From contig NZ_JAGQBJ010000002.1 in the NCBI RefSeq assembly GCF_024345575.1, positions 186,001 through 250,000 of the forward strand: 64,000 nucleotides of DNA, in the 5' to 3' direction. The DNA is from Cyanobium sp. Morenito 9A2. GTDB taxonomy: Bacteria > Cyanobacteriota > Cyanobacteriia > PCC-6307 > Cyanobiaceae. Of the stretch, positions 27,862-37,603 are shown one piece after another (the stretch's first letter is position 1; the number at the start of each line of letters is the position of its first letter). Position numbers and translations under genes: made by a program. A model generated the notes under the pieces. The model was not told the origin of the DNA and did no database searches. It saw only the letters and a program-made list of their open reading frames with translations.

Positions 27862-28919
27862 GGGGGCGGGATGGCATGACCGCCGGATTCTCGTGGGGAG
27901 CGGACCCGACGCTCGAGGACCTGCGCACGCGCGGCCTGGGAAGGGTCCTGCCTGCGCAGCAGCCATTCGCCGTAGGCATCGTCGATGCGCTGGCTCAGGC
28001 GCAGGTGCCGGGCCAGGGCGCGGGCCGGATCACCGCCACCGCTGAGCGCCTGCAGCCGCTGCTGCTCCAGCAACTCCGAGGCCAACCCCCAGGCGCCCAC
28101 GGCGGCCGCCTGGTCAAGGGCCGCTTCGATCATCCGGTCGCGCTCCGCCAGGGGCAGCGTGGCCATCAGTTGGGCGGCCCGGGCCAGGCGCTCGGCGGCG
28201 ATCGTGCCGGGCATCCGACCCGCCAACAGCACCCGCGCCGCCTGATCGTTCTCCCCGAGCACCTGCAGGTGCTCGGCAAGCACATCGAGAGCGGGACGGG
28301 TGGCGAGGGTGCCGTCCTCCCTCAGCAGCAACGGTAGGGCCATGGTTTCCAGGCTCGCCAGGTTGCCTGCTGCCAGGCGGGTGAGGGCTTCTGCGGCCCG
28401 GCGATGCAGCAGGGCAGCACTGGCGCCGCGCCACACCTGAATCAGCCATTGGGTCCGCTCGGCGCCAGCGCCAGGCCCGTAGCGGTCCAGCACCGTCAGG
28501 GACGTTTCCGGTGCCTTGCAGCTCAGCAGAGCATTGGCGTTGGCCAGCACCACCGTCAGCGGTTGGGGGATGGGCCGCACCACCAGCAAGCGGTCCCGCA
28601 GCTGGCGCAGGCGCTCGCTGCGATCGAAGTGGGCCGCGTCCTGGCAGGCCTGTTCCAGTTCGGCCAGATCGCCGTCTTTGAGCACCGCCTGGAACAACGG
28701 CTCGGCCATCGCCTCAAGCGGTGCCGCGGCAGGAGCCAGGGGCACAGCCGTAGCAGCTGGCGCGGCGGCGGGCCGCCCAGGGCTGCCCTGGGCCCTGACC
28801 CAGGGGGGCAAGGCCCAGAGCATCATCAGCAGGGCGACAACGGCCGCCTTGGGGCCCGGCGCCCTCGGCCTGATTGGAACGGAGCGGCCCAGGACCAGGC
28901 CGGCCTTGCGCATCGGCAT
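27858..28919 (-). CDS. Exported protein of unknown function, helical-repeat-like
   Basis: About 353 residues with a hydrophobic leader at about residues 23-40 ([19 protein letters not shown]), an Ala/Pro-rich stretch and then a long all-helical part with regularly spaced Leu/Ala ([32 protein letters not shown] and many similar helices), suggesting TPR-like solenoid structure. I recognise no domain. Its stop overlaps purC by four bases. ATG 28919 and 28913 are both possible. It is divergent from purD. Confidence 0.65.
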   Translation of the reverse strand: MPMRKAGLVLGRSVPIRPRAPGPKAAVVALLMMLWALPPWVRAQGSPGRPAAAPAATAVPLAPAAAPLEAMAEPLFQAVLKDGDLAELEQACQDAAHFDRSERLRQLRDRLLVVRPIPQPLTVVLANANALLSCKAPETSLTVLDRYGPGAGAERTQWLIQVWRGASAALLHRRAAEALTRLAAGNLASLETMALPLLLREDGTLATRPALDVLAEHLQVLGENDQAARVLLAGRMPGTIAAERLARAAQLMATLPLAERDRMIEAALDQAAAVGAWGLASELLEQQRLQALSGGGDPARALARHLRLSQRIDDAYGEWLLRRQDPSQAARAQVLERRVRSPRESGGHAIPPP

Positions 28920-29010
28920 GTAAAGAGGGGAAGGAACAGCGGCTGGCCATCCGGCCACAACCTAAGGGAGCCGCGCCGCCCTCCCTGGACCCCCTGCCCC
29001 GCCCGGCCCC

Positions 29011-30369
29011 ATGACCGCCCCGGAGACCTCCACCCCTACCTCCATCACGACGCACCTCGCCACACCTGCGCCGGAGACCTCCCCCCCTGGTCCGAGGCGG
29101 GTGCTGGTGATCGGCAGCGGCGGCCGGGAAAACGCCCTGGCCTGGGCCCTGGCCCGTTGCCAAGGGGTGGAACGGGTCTGGGTGGCACCCGGCAACGGCG
29201 GCAGCGATGAGCTGCCGGGCTGCGAGCCCCTGGCCCTGGTCGAAACCGACGGCGCTGGCTTGCTGGCGGCCGCCCTCGAAAGGCGGATCGATCTGGTGGT
29301 GGTGGGTCCGGAGGGGCCCCTGGCGGACGGGTTGGCCGATCAGTTGCGCGCCGGCGGCTTGGCGGTGTTCGGGCCCGGGGCCGATGGGGCACGCCTGGAG
29401 GCCAGCAAGCAATGGGCCAAGGCATTGATGCTGGAGGCCGGGGTGCCCACGGCGCTCCACTGGCCCGCCACCAGCCTTGAGCAGGCCCTGGCGGTGCTGA
29501 ATCAGCACCCGGAGCCCTTGGTGGTGAAGGTCGATGGCCTGGCCGCTGGCAAGGGGGTGACCGTGGCCGAAACCCAGGCTGAAACCCTCGCCGCTGTTGA
29601 AGAGGTGTTCGCGGGCCGCTTCGGGGCGGCCGGAGCCTCACTGGTGCTCGAGGAGCGGATGAACGGGCCGGAGGTGTCGGTGTTTGCCCTCACCGATGGC
29701 CAAGGCATGGTGCTGTTGCCCCCGGCCCAGGACCACAAGCGCATTGGAGAAGGGGACACGGGCCCCAACACCGGCGGCATGGGGGCCTACGCCCCGGCGC
29801 CCCTCTTGGATGCGGCCGGCCTGGAGCTGGTGCGGCGCACGGTGCTGGAACCCACCCTGGCGGCCCTGAGAGCGCGCGGCATCGACTACCGGGGCGTGAT
29901 CTATGCCGGCCTGATGCTCACGGCAGACGGTCCCAGCGTGATCGAGTTCAACTGCCGCTTCGGTGACCCGGAGTGCGAAACACTGATGCCCCTGCTGGGG
30001 CCCGAGCTGGCGGCGGTGCTGCTGGCCTGCGCCCGAGGCGATCTGAGCCAGGCCCCAGATCTGACGATTGCCCCGAGCTGCAGCGCCTGCGTGATCGCTG
30101 CCGCTGCGGGCTATCCGGGGGAGGTGAACCGTGGTGAAGCGATCAGCAGCACCCTCGAGACCAGTGAAAGGTTGCAACTGTTCCATGCCGGCAGCCGCAG
30201 GGATGCCGATGGGGTCTGCCGCACCGCAGGTGGACGGGTGCTGGCGGTGGTGGCCCAGGCGGACGATTTTGATGCCGCCTTCGCTGCGGCTTACGGGGGC
30301 CTGGGCCAGGTGCACTTTGAGGGCCTCACCTACCGGCGGGACATCGGCCATCAGGTGCGCCGCCCCTAG
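29011..30369 (+). CDS. purD: Phosphoribosylamine-glycine ligase
   Basis: ATP-grasp ligase forming glycinamide ribonucleotide. The 452 residues have a Thr/Pro-rich extension (1-~28) before the normal start VLVIGSGGRENALAWAL, then the ATP-grasp core (LVVKVDGLAAGKGV; DHKRIGEGDTGPNTGGMGAY; VIEFNCRFGDPECE). The extension has no internal Met, so ATG 29011 is the only reasonable start unless a GTG/TTG is used. A short gap leads to nblS. Confidence 0.94.
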   Translation: MTAPETSTPTSITTHLATPAPETSPPGPRRVLVIGSGGRENALAWALARCQGVERVWVAPGNGGSDELPGCEPLALVETDGAGLLAAALERRIDLVVVGPEGPLADGLADQLRAGGLAVFGPGADGARLEASKQWAKALMLEAGVPTALHWPATSLEQALAVLNQHPEPLVVKVDGLAAGKGVTVAETQAETLAAVEEVFAGRFGAAGASLVLEERMNGPEVSVFALTDGQGMVLLPPAQDHKRIGEGDTGPNTGGMGAYAPAPLLDAAGLELVRRTVLEPTLAALRARGIDYRGVIYAGLMLTADGPSVIEFNCRFGDPECETLMPLLGPELAAVLLACARGDLSQAPDLTIAPSCSACVIAAAAGYPGEVNRGEAISSTLETSERLQLFHAGSRRDADGVCRTAGGRVLAVVAQADDFDAAFAAAYGGLGQVHFEGLTYRRDIGHQVRRP

Positions 30370-30397
30370 GCTGCAAAATCCTCCAGGCCCCGGCTGC

Positions 30398-32596
30398 TTG
30401 ACCGCCGACCCCACTACCACGAGCCCCAGCGCGAAGGAGATCCGCAGCCCCGAGGGAAGCGACTCCAAACCCCAGGGTCAGCCCCGCAGAGCTCCCGGAC
30501 CGAGTGAACATGCGGCCCTGGAAGCTGCTGACCCGGGCGATCCTGCCGCGAGCAACGCCGACCATGCCCCGAGTTGGAGGCCGCCCCCGCCGGCCACTGA
30601 TGCGACCTTGGACTGGCGCCAACGGCTGGCCCGCTGGTGGGCGGAATTCAGCCTCCAGACCAAGTTGTTGGCGGTGGCCACCCTGGTGGTGAGCCTGGTG
30701 ATGACTGGCCTCACCTTTTTTGCCCTCAATGGCATCCAGACGGATGCCCGCATGAGCGACACACGTTTCGCCCGCGATCTGGGGCTGCTGCTCTCCGCCA
30801 ACGTCACGCCGTTGGTGGCTGAGGGCAACGATCGGGAATTGGCGGCGGTGGCCGAGCGCTTCTGGCGCTCCACGCGCAGCCTTCGCTACATCTTTTTTGC
30901 CGATCCGGATGGGGTGATCTACCTGGGGATCCCGATCAGCGGCACCAGTGGCAGTAGCGAGCTGTTGCTCAGCCGTCGGTTGGAGCTGCCCGCCGAGCTC
31001 AAGCGCCGCCCTCAGAACCCCCTCGTGCGCCAGCACCTCACCCCCGATGGGGAAGTCACCGATGTGTTCCTGCCCCTGGTGAGTGAGGGGCGCGACCTCG
31101 GGGTGCTGGCCCTGGGCATCAACCCCAATGAGGCCACGCTCGCCAGTGCTGCTCTCACCCGCGAGGTGACCGTGGCAGTGTTCATCTCGATCTGGGTGCT
31201 GGTGATTCTGGGGGCCGTGTTCAACGCCCTGACGATCATTCGCCCCGTCAAGGAACTCCTGCGGGGGGTGCGCGCCATCGCGGGCGGCGATTTCGCCGCC
31301 CGCATCGGTCTGCCCATGGGTGGGGAACTGGGGGAGCTGCTGGATGGCTTCAACGTGATGGCCACCCGGCTGGAGTCCTACGACGAGGCCAACATCGAGG
31401 AACTGACCGCGGCCCAGGTCAAACAGCAGTCGCTGATCGCCACCATGGCCGATGGGGCCTTGCTCCTGGATGCCGAGGGCCAGATCGTGCTCGTGAATCC
31501 CACGGCCCGGCGCTTGTTTCGTTGGGAGGGACGCAACCTGGAGGGGCGCGAATGGGCGGCAGAACTGCCCGAGTTGCTCTCGATCGACCTTCAAACTCCC
31601 TTGGAGACCCTGCTCTGCGGTGCCAAGGACAGCAGTGATGTGCGCTGCAGCTTTGGCGATCCGCCCCGCACCCTGCGCATCGTGCTCCAGTCGGTGCGGG
31701 ACGCCAGCGGCGAGAGCCTCAAAGGCATCGCCGTGACGATCCAGGACCTCACCCGCGAAGTCGAGCTGAACGCCGCCCAGAGCCGCTTCATCAGCAACGT
31801 CTCCCACGAACTGCGCACGCCGCTGTTCAACATCAAGAGCTACGTGGAGACCCTCCATGACCTCGGGGATCAGCTCAGCGAAGAAGAGAAGAAGGAGTTC
31901 CTGGCGATCGCCAACGACGAGACAGACCGGCTCACACGGCTGGTGAACGATGTGCTCGATCTCTCGCGCCTGGAGTCGGAGCGGGTCTGGACCCTGGAGC
32001 CCCTTGAGCTGCGGCCGGCGATCGAGCAGACCCTGCGCACCTACAAGCTCAACGCCGAGGAGAAGGGCGTGAGCCTGGATCTGGAGGTGGACGCCCACTT
32101 ACCCTTGGTGCGGGGCAACTGGGATTTGCTGCTGCAGGTCTTCGACAACCTGGTGGGCAATGCCCTCAAGTTCACCGCCCCCGGTGGCCAGGTGAAACTG
32201 CGCGCTTACCCCTGGCCGGACATCTGCAGCCTCGATCCATCTGCGGCCCCGGATGCACAGAGCCCCTACTGCGCGCTCACCTCACCCCTGCCGCGGCTGC
32301 GGGTGGAGGTGGCCGACAGCGGCAACGGCATCTCCCAGGAAGACCAGAAGCGCATCTTCGAGCGTTTCTTCCGGGTGGAGAACGCTGTTCACACCGAAGC
32401 CGGCACGGGCTTGGGCCTCTCCATCGTGCGAGGCATCCTCGATAAGCACGGCAGCCAAATCCAGATCGCCAGCGAGTTGGGGGTCGGCACCACCTTCTGG
32501 TTCGATCTCCCCCTGGAAGCGGCCGACGGCGATGAGTTGCGCATCAGCGCCGAACGACGCAGCCTGCAGCAGCTCAGTCCCACAGGCGTGGGCTGA
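30398..32596 (+). CDS. nblS: Sensor histidine kinase NblS (Hik33/DspA type)
   Basis: Membrane-bound kinase that in cyanobacteria senses high light, cold and nutrient stress and signals to response regulators such as RpaB. About 732 residues from TTG 30398: a Pro-rich cytoplasmic start, first membrane helix in LLAVATLVVSLVMTGLTFF, an extracytoplasmic sensor part, second helix near VFISIWVLVILGAVF, HAMP, a PAS-like region (ATMADGALLLDAEG), HisKA with phospho-His470 (SHELRTPLFNIKSY) and the ATPase domain (GTGLGLSIVRGIL). No ATG precedes the first helix. TTG 30608 would give 662 residues, closer to some homologues. Confidence 0.86.
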   Translation: MTADPTTTSPSAKEIRSPEGSDSKPQGQPRRAPGPSEHAALEAADPGDPAASNADHAPSWRPPPPATDATLDWRQRLARWWAEFSLQTKLLAVATLVVSLVMTGLTFFALNGIQTDARMSDTRFARDLGLLLSANVTPLVAEGNDRELAAVAERFWRSTRSLRYIFFADPDGVIYLGIPISGTSGSSELLLSRRLELPAELKRRPQNPLVRQHLTPDGEVTDVFLPLVSEGRDLGVLALGINPNEATLASAALTREVTVAVFISIWVLVILGAVFNALTIIRPVKELLRGVRAIAGGDFAARIGLPMGGELGELLDGFNVMATRLESYDEANIEELTAAQVKQQSLIATMADGALLLDAEGQIVLVNPTARRLFRWEGRNLEGREWAAELPELLSIDLQTPLETLLCGAKDSSDVRCSFGDPPRTLRIVLQSVRDASGESLKGIAVTIQDLTREVELNAAQSRFISNVSHELRTPLFNIKSYVETLHDLGDQLSEEEKKEFLAIANDETDRLTRLVNDVLDLSRLESERVWTLEPLELRPAIEQTLRTYKLNAEEKGVSLDLEVDAHLPLVRGNWDLLLQVFDNLVGNALKFTAPGGQVKLRAYPWPDICSLDPSAAPDAQSPYCALTSPLPRLRVEVADSGNGISQEDQKRIFERFFRVENAVHTEAGTGLGLSIVRGILDKHGSQIQIASELGVGTTFWFDLPLEAADGDELRISAERRSLQQLSPTGVG

Positions 32597-32618
32597 ACCG
32601 CTGGCCTGATCGAACGCC

Positions 32619-34163
32619 TCAGAGGTTCTCCTCGCTGCCTACACCACGCACAATTCGGGCCAGTTCACTGCGCTCGTCGGTGTTGATGCGGTGGGGCACC
32701 CCGCTGATGATGCGCTCAAAGTTGGCGAACGAATCCTTGATTTCAGGGCCGTTGCCCGTAATCACGAATTCGCGGATGCCCTTGTCATGCCAGGAGCCGC
32801 GCATCTTGAACACGTTCAGAGCCCTGGCCATCTCACCGCGGATCTCCACGTACTGCAGCAGCAGGATCGTGTCGGTGATCGTAGAAATGTGGGAGTCGGT
32901 AATCGAATGGCTGCCCATGAACTCTTCGGATGTGTTCGTGAAGAAGCCTGCGATCTCCTCTTGCTTGGCATAGCCCGTCACCCCGATCACGAACTGGTGG
33001 AAGGCGTTGTGGCTCACCCCCCGGGAGAGAGCACTGAGGGAATCGATCGCCATGCGCGAAGGCTTGAACTGGCTGATCTCGGTCTTGATGATCTGCAGGT
33101 GATCCTCAAGGCCTGTGGACTCGGGGTAGGCGCAGATGATCTTGAGCAGGCCTTCTTGCTCCATCTGTTCGAAATCGATGCCCCAACTTGTGGCGTTTCG
33201 GAGCAGTTGCGCCCTGGATTCCTCGTAGGCGAACAGGATCGCACGCTCCTGATTGATGCAGGCGTTTTCGACGAACTTGCTGACCAGAAGAGTCTTGCCA
33301 GTACCGGTGGCACCAGTGGCCAGGATGATCGAATCCTTAAAGAAGCCGCCACCACACATCTCATCAAGCCGCGGAACCCCCGAACTCACACGAACGTTTG
33401 AGGATCGCTGGGTGAGGCGCATGGCCCCCAGCGGGAAGATGTTGATGCCGTTAGCGCCCATGGTGAAGGGAAACTCCCCCTTCATATGGGTGGTGCCCCG
33501 CAATTTGAGAATCTCCAGGGTGCGGCGTCGGCGCTCGCTCTCAAGCACGTTACGTAGAATCACCACGTTATCGGAGACAAACTCCTCGATGCCGAAGCGG
33601 GCAATCGGCCCGTATTCATCAATCCGTTCTGTGGTCATCAGGGTGGTGACGCCAATTTCCTTGAGGCGGGCAATCAGCCGAAAAATTTCACGGCGCACCA
33701 CGGAAACGGCATCGTATTGCTGAAAGACTGCCGTGATCGAATCGATCGCCACCCGTCGAGCTTTAAACTTATGAATGGCATAGTTGATGCGCTCGATCAG
33801 GCCGGAAAGATCGAAACTGCCCGCCACATCCTGGCCATCAGGATCGGGTGAGGCATCAAGGATAAAGAGCTTGTCCTGCTCCACCAGAGACTGCAGGTCC
33901 CAGCCAAAGCTGGCGGCATTGCGCAGGATATCGAGGGGTGATTCTTCAAAGGTAACGAAAATGCCCGGTTCGTCGAAATGACGGATCCCGTTGTAGAGAA
34001 AATGCAGTGAAAAAACCGTCTTGCCCGTACCGGACGTACCGCTGATCAAAGTAGAGCGCCCAATGGGCAGGCCGCCATGACAGACGTCATCGAATCCCTC
34101 GATGCCCGTCGGCAGCTTCTGCACCTGGGCCAAAGAGAAAGAATTTGAGACTGGGTCGGGCAT
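32619..34163 (-). CDS. kaiC: Circadian clock protein KaiC
   Basis: Hexameric double ATPase, autokinase and autophosphatase, the core of the clock. The 514 residues hold two RecA-like halves with P-loops at 42-49 (GTSGTGKT) and 284-291 (GATGTGKT), paired catalytic Glu at 73-74 and 314-315, and the phosphorylation site ITDSHISTITD with Ser427/Thr428 (Ser431/Thr432 in the S. elongatus numbering) and Thr422. The C-terminal tail ends in GVGSEENL. It lies 98 bases after kaiB and is convergent with nblS. Confidence 0.98.
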   Translation of the reverse strand: MPDPVSNSFSLAQVQKLPTGIEGFDDVCHGGLPIGRSTLISGTSGTGKTVFSLHFLYNGIRHFDEPGIFVTFEESPLDILRNAASFGWDLQSLVEQDKLFILDASPDPDGQDVAGSFDLSGLIERINYAIHKFKARRVAIDSITAVFQQYDAVSVVRREIFRLIARLKEIGVTTLMTTERIDEYGPIARFGIEEFVSDNVVILRNVLESERRRRTLEILKLRGTTHMKGEFPFTMGANGINIFPLGAMRLTQRSSNVRVSSGVPRLDEMCGGGFFKDSIILATGATGTGKTLLVSKFVENACINQERAILFAYEESRAQLLRNATSWGIDFEQMEQEGLLKIICAYPESTGLEDHLQIIKTEISQFKPSRMAIDSLSALSRGVSHNAFHQFVIGVTGYAKQEEIAGFFTNTSEEFMGSHSITDSHISTITDTILLLQYVEIRGEMARALNVFKMRGSWHDKGIREFVITGNGPEIKDSFANFERIISGVPHRINTDERSELARIVRGVGSEENL

Positions 34164-34261
34164 GAATTCAGTGGCGGTCGTCAGTGAAAGGAATCAGCGT
34201 TGCCATTCTGCCGATCGATCATGGGGGAAAGTCGAGGCACGTGGCCTACGGCAGATGCCAT

Positions 34262-34597
34262 TCAAGCCCCGTCGTCTTCAAGAAGAAAACTCGTGTCGCC
34301 ATCCTCGGAGAGCTCGTCATAGAGAAGATCAAGGCCAATCAGCACCCGCTCCCGATCAGAGAGATCACCAATGATGCGTCGCACAGGTGGCGGCAGGATC
34401 TTGGCGAGGGTGGGGGTGGCAAGAATCTTGTCGTCTTCGGCGAGTTGGGGATTCTTGAGCACATCGATCACCTTGAGGGCATAGAGCCCCTTGAACTCAT
34501 TTTCGAGGATGTTACGAAGGGTCTTGAGGGCGCGCATTGAATTCGGGGTGTTGCCCGCCACATAGAGCTTCAAAATGTACGTCTTGCGTGTACTCAT
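34262..34597 (-). CDS. kaiB: Circadian clock protein KaiB
   Basis: Fold-switching thioredoxin-like protein that binds phosphorylated KaiC and sequesters KaiA. The 111 residues start [19 protein letters not shown] and include [24 protein letters not shown]; the acidic C-terminal tail is usual. ATG overlaps the kaiA stop by four bases (ATGA). Confidence 0.97.
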   Translation of the reverse strand: MSTRKTYILKLYVAGNTPNSMRALKTLRNILENEFKGLYALKVIDVLKNPQLAEDDKILATPTLAKILPPPVRRIIGDLSDRERVLIGLDLLYDELSEDGDTSFLLEDDGA

Positions 34598-35466
34598 GAG
34601 GCCACCCCCTGGCTTGACACTGCCGCCTGGAGCTCTAGCCTAGGAGCCAGCTGCTGAGCATCCGTGGGAATCGAGCGTCGGTACATCTCGCAGAGATGGG
34701 CCATGACATCGAGCAGGACCAGGCGATAGTCTTGCAGGAAAGAATTACTGTGGGCTTCAAGTTTCAATTGTTTCCAGAAGTCGTCGATGAGATTCATGTG
34801 AATCTCCACTGCTTTGGTGGTGGGTAGGTCGCTGAAAAAGGCCGTGTGCACGAAGCTCTCCAGCGCCTGGTTGGCGGCAGCGGGATCGCGGAAGTAACTG
34901 ATCAACAAATCCCTGTAGGTACGCTCTAGCGACTGCAGCAGGTCTGTGCACTGATCCGGGGGCAAGTTGCGCAGAAAACGGGTGGAATCCCGCTTATAGA
35001 ACACCCCCAGGTAGCCGAGCCGCTCCTTGAGACGATTGGTCAAGGTCCAGCCCGAGGGCGGCACGACGCCTTCGCCATCGGCAGGGCCGGTCGAGCCCAG
35101 CCCCCCGCGCCGCAGCACCCGTGAAACGGCCGCATCGAGGCTGTAAGGGAGTTGCTCGAGCTGATCGGGGCCCAGATGGACTTCGGCGTCGTGGTACTCG
35201 AGGCGGCCGCTGACAGGGCCCACCACCACGGCCGGCAGCCGCAGCCCCTGACGGATCAAGTGCTGGTAGGCCTCCGCCGGCAAGGCACCCTGCTCCAGCA
35301 GAACGGCATCAAAACCATCCCGGCGTGTCTCCAGCTCCACCACCGGATCAGCCCCCTCGCCCAGGGCCACCAACTCGTAGCGCCCCCCCTTGAGCCAGCG
35401 GCCGCAGGCCAGCAGCAGCGGTGGAGCCTTGAGCAGAGAGGCGATCGTGAGGGCCGGCTGGGACAT
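34594..35466 (-). CDS. kaiA: Circadian clock protein KaiA, full length
   Basis: Stimulates KaiC autophosphorylation. About 290 residues: an N-terminal pseudo-receiver domain (1-~130, with [20 protein letters not shown] and [12 protein letters not shown]) and the conserved C-terminal helical bundle ([43 protein letters not shown]). S. elongatus KaiA is 284 residues, so no truncation. ATG 35466 aligns best with the known N terminus; ATG 35517 upstream is an in-frame alternative. Prochlorococcus has lost this gene from the same position next to rplU (known). Confidence 0.95.
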   Translation of the reverse strand: MSQPALTIASLLKAPPLLLACGRWLKGGRYELVALGEGADPVVELETRRDGFDAVLLEQGALPAEAYQHLIRQGLRLPAVVVGPVSGRLEYHDAEVHLGPDQLEQLPYSLDAAVSRVLRRGGLGSTGPADGEGVVPPSGWTLTNRLKERLGYLGVFYKRDSTRFLRNLPPDQCTDLLQSLERTYRDLLISYFRDPAAANQALESFVHTAFFSDLPTTKAVEIHMNLIDDFWKQLKLEAHSNSFLQDYRLVLLDVMAHLCEMYRRSIPTDAQQLAPRLELQAAVSSQGVAS

Positions 35467-35681
35467 CAAGGCCAGAAAGGACCCCCGCAGTGGGCTCAGT
35501 GTTGACGATGGGCTCATCTGCGGGGGAAGATTGTTGTTTGTCTTTCACTTGCCGTGTGCCAGGCCCAATGATGGCGGTCCTTGCTGCGAACACGTGAATT
35601 CAGTTGCTCAACGAACACCACTTCAGCGAGCAGCCCATCCCTGAAGCAGCCCCCATCAGCCTGTCCACGCCCCCGACACCC

Positions 35682-36050
35682 ATGAGTTCCTCACCCGCTG
35701 CCGCCGCCGAGGCGAACGGCACCTACGCCATCGTCGAGACCTCCGGCACCCAGTTCTGGCTCCAGCCGAACCGCTACTACGACCTGGATCGGATCCACGC
35801 CGAGGTCGATGACACAGTGACCCTGGAGAACGTCCTCCTGGTCAAGGACGCCGCCGGCACCACCTTGGGCCACCCCTTCATCGAAGGCGCCTCGGTCGAG
35901 CTCAAGGTTCTGGAGCACCGCCGCGGGCAGAAGATCATCGTCTACAAGATGCGCCCCAAGAAGAAAACCCGCCGCAAGAACGGCCACCGCCAGGAGCTCA
36001 CCCGCGTGATGGTGCAAGCGATCACCGTGGCCGGCAAGGCCCTCGCCTGA
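35682..36050 (+). CDS. rplU: 50S ribosomal protein L21
   Basis: The 122 residues carry the L21 core (TYAIVETSGTQFWLQPNRYYDLDRI) and the basic block KMRPKKKTRRKNGHRQELTRV. ATG 35682 is used; the open frame extends to 35604 but upstream residues do not look like L21. Divergent from kaiA and 40 bases before rpmA. Confidence 0.95.
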   Translation: MSSSPAAAAEANGTYAIVETSGTQFWLQPNRYYDLDRIHAEVDDTVTLENVLLVKDAAGTTLGHPFIEGASVELKVLEHRRGQKIIVYKMRPKKKTRRKNGHRQELTRVMVQAITVAGKALA

Positions 36051-36090
36051 GCCTTCGGGCTACCGTCACCCCTATCCTCCCCACTGATCC

Positions 36091-36348
36091 ATGGCCCACA
36101 AGAAAGGCACAGGCTCCACGCGCAACGGCCGCGACTCCAACAGCAAGCGCCTGGGCGTCAAGCGCTTCGGCGGAGAAGCGGTCAGTGCCGGATCCATCAT
36201 CATTCGTCAGCGCGGCACCTCCGTGATTCCCGGTCTCAACGTGGGCCGCGGCAGCGATGACACCCTGTTCGCCCTCGTGGACGGTGTCGTCAGCTTCGAC
36301 ACGATCAAGCGCGGCCTCCGCGCCCGCAAGCGCGTCAACGTGGGCTGA
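36091..36348 (+). CDS. rpmA: 50S ribosomal protein L27
   Basis: The 85 residues begin [28 protein letters not shown], a textbook L27 start at the peptidyl transferase centre. The 3' end overlaps the convergent membrane-protein gene by 14 bases. Confidence 0.98.
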   Translation: MAHKKGTGSTRNGRDSNSKRLGVKRFGGEAVSAGSIIIRQRGTSVIPGLNVGRGSDDTLFALVDGVVSFDTIKRGLRARKRVNVG

Positions 36349-36811
36349 AGCTGGCGTCCTCCGGGGCCGTCGTGTGCGGCCGGGTCAGTTCCCTGAGCAC
36401 CACCACCAGCCCCAGCAGCGTGAGGCCCAGCACCAGCAGATGGATGGCGGTGACGTGTTCTGCGACCTCAATGACCTCAAAGGGAAGGGTGCAGGTCAGC
36501 AGCATGGCGAACAGCACCTCCCCCCAGCGGAGACGGCGCCAGGTGGCCACGGCGGCCACCAACACCACCAAACCGTAACCACCGGCCAGTTCCGCGGTGA
36601 TCTGCAGGCGGTGGCTGCCCAGATCAAGCCCCTTGAGGATCAGGGCCTGCAACAGGTGACGATCGGCCTCACCCCACTGGTCGGCCAGGGCCGCCAGTCC
36701 GTCGTAATGGCGGTATCCATAGGCGGCCAGCACGGAAACCGCCAGCAGCAGCGCCGCCACGATCAACTTTTTGACCACGATCAGGCGCAGGAGAAGGCTC
36801 GGACGCTCCAT
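36335..36811 (-). CDS. DUF2127-like membrane protein
   Basis: 158 residues with four hydrophobic segments (about 10-30, 70-92, 96-115, 121-140). The arrangement resembles the DUF2127 family of small bacterial membrane proteins of unknown function. It starts one base after the methyltransferase stop and is probably co-transcribed with it. Convergent overlap with rpmA. Confidence 0.7.
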   Translation of the reverse strand: MERPSLLLRLIVVKKLIVAALLLAVSVLAAYGYRHYDGLAALADQWGEADRHLLQALILKGLDLGSHRLQITAELAGGYGLVVLVAAVATWRRLRWGEVLFAMLLTCTLPFEVIEVAEHVTAIHLLVLGLTLLGLVVVLRELTRPHTTAPEDASFSPR

Positions 36812-36812
36812 T

Positions 36813-37586
36813 TCAGGCCGCCAGCCGGTAAGCGCGGGTGGTGATCAACAGGGGGTGAAACACCTCCAGGAATCGGCTCTGCAGCCTGCTGAAGAAGCGC
36901 TCCACCAGAAGCGGATCGTCAATGTGGAAAGGGAACTCTCCCGAGAACCCCTTGAAGAAGTACCAGTTGAGCAAGGCGATCGCTGTGGGCCCCATGCGTT
37001 GCTCAAAAACCTCCAACTGGGCGGCGGGATCACCCAGGTGTTCAAGCACGTCGAGGCAGACCACGGTGTCGAACTGAGCCGGCAGAGCGGGGTCCTCCAG
37101 ATCACGGAAACAGCGCAGCTTGGCCCCCAGGCCGAAGGTCTCGGCGCGCTTGGCCACGAAGTCCCGATTGTGGGGATTGAGATCGACGAACCAGACGTTC
37201 TCGACCTCTGCCAGGGCCGCCGCCGCAAGGGCGTGGGTGCCGATGCCCCCCCCGAAATCAAGCACCTGGCCGCGGGCGAAGCGCTGCTGCAGGCGCAGGG
37301 TGTCGGCGATGTAGGGGGCACTGCCCAGGTGCCAGGCCGCCAAATCAAGCAAGTGGCCCGTGCCGACCTCCTGCTCATAGAAGGCCGTGGCCTGGGCTGG
37401 ATCGAACGCCCCGGGATGCAAGGCCGCCAGTTCGGCGGTGCTGCTGGGCAGCCGCCGCTCCAGCTCCGGAAGACTGAGATCCAGGTGGTCGGCCAGCTGG
37501 GGTTTGAGCGCGAAGCCATCGGCCAGAAACCGCTCCAGATCCAGATCCGATCCCACCACCGCCAAGGACTGCACCAAGGCGTTCAC
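36813..37586 (-). CDS. Class I SAM-dependent methyltransferase
   Basis: 257 residues with an N-terminal helical region and a Rossmann methyltransferase core: motif I VLDFGGGIGTHALAAA, motif II WFVDLNP and the post-II block FDTVVCLDVLEHLGDP. The substrate cannot be told; the pattern is of the UbiG/small-molecule type. GTG 37586 is the start, 17 bases after the transporter gene on the same strand. Confidence 0.8.
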   Translation of the reverse strand: MNALVQSLAVVGSDLDLERFLADGFALKPQLADHLDLSLPELERRLPSSTAELAALHPGAFDPAQATAFYEQEVGTGHLLDLAAWHLGSAPYIADTLRLQQRFARGQVLDFGGGIGTHALAAAALAEVENVWFVDLNPHNRDFVAKRAETFGLGAKLRCFRDLEDPALPAQFDTVVCLDVLEHLGDPAAQLEVFEQRMGPTAIALLNWYFFKGFSGEFPFHIDDPLLVERFFSRLQSRFLEVFHPLLITTRAYRLAA

Positions 37587-37603
37587 CGTAGATCGCCCCC
37601 CAG

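Noticed and set aside
30326-32098. 590-codon frame opposite nblS
   Set aside because: Antisense shadow. NblS has intact HisKA and ATPase motifs on the plus strand.
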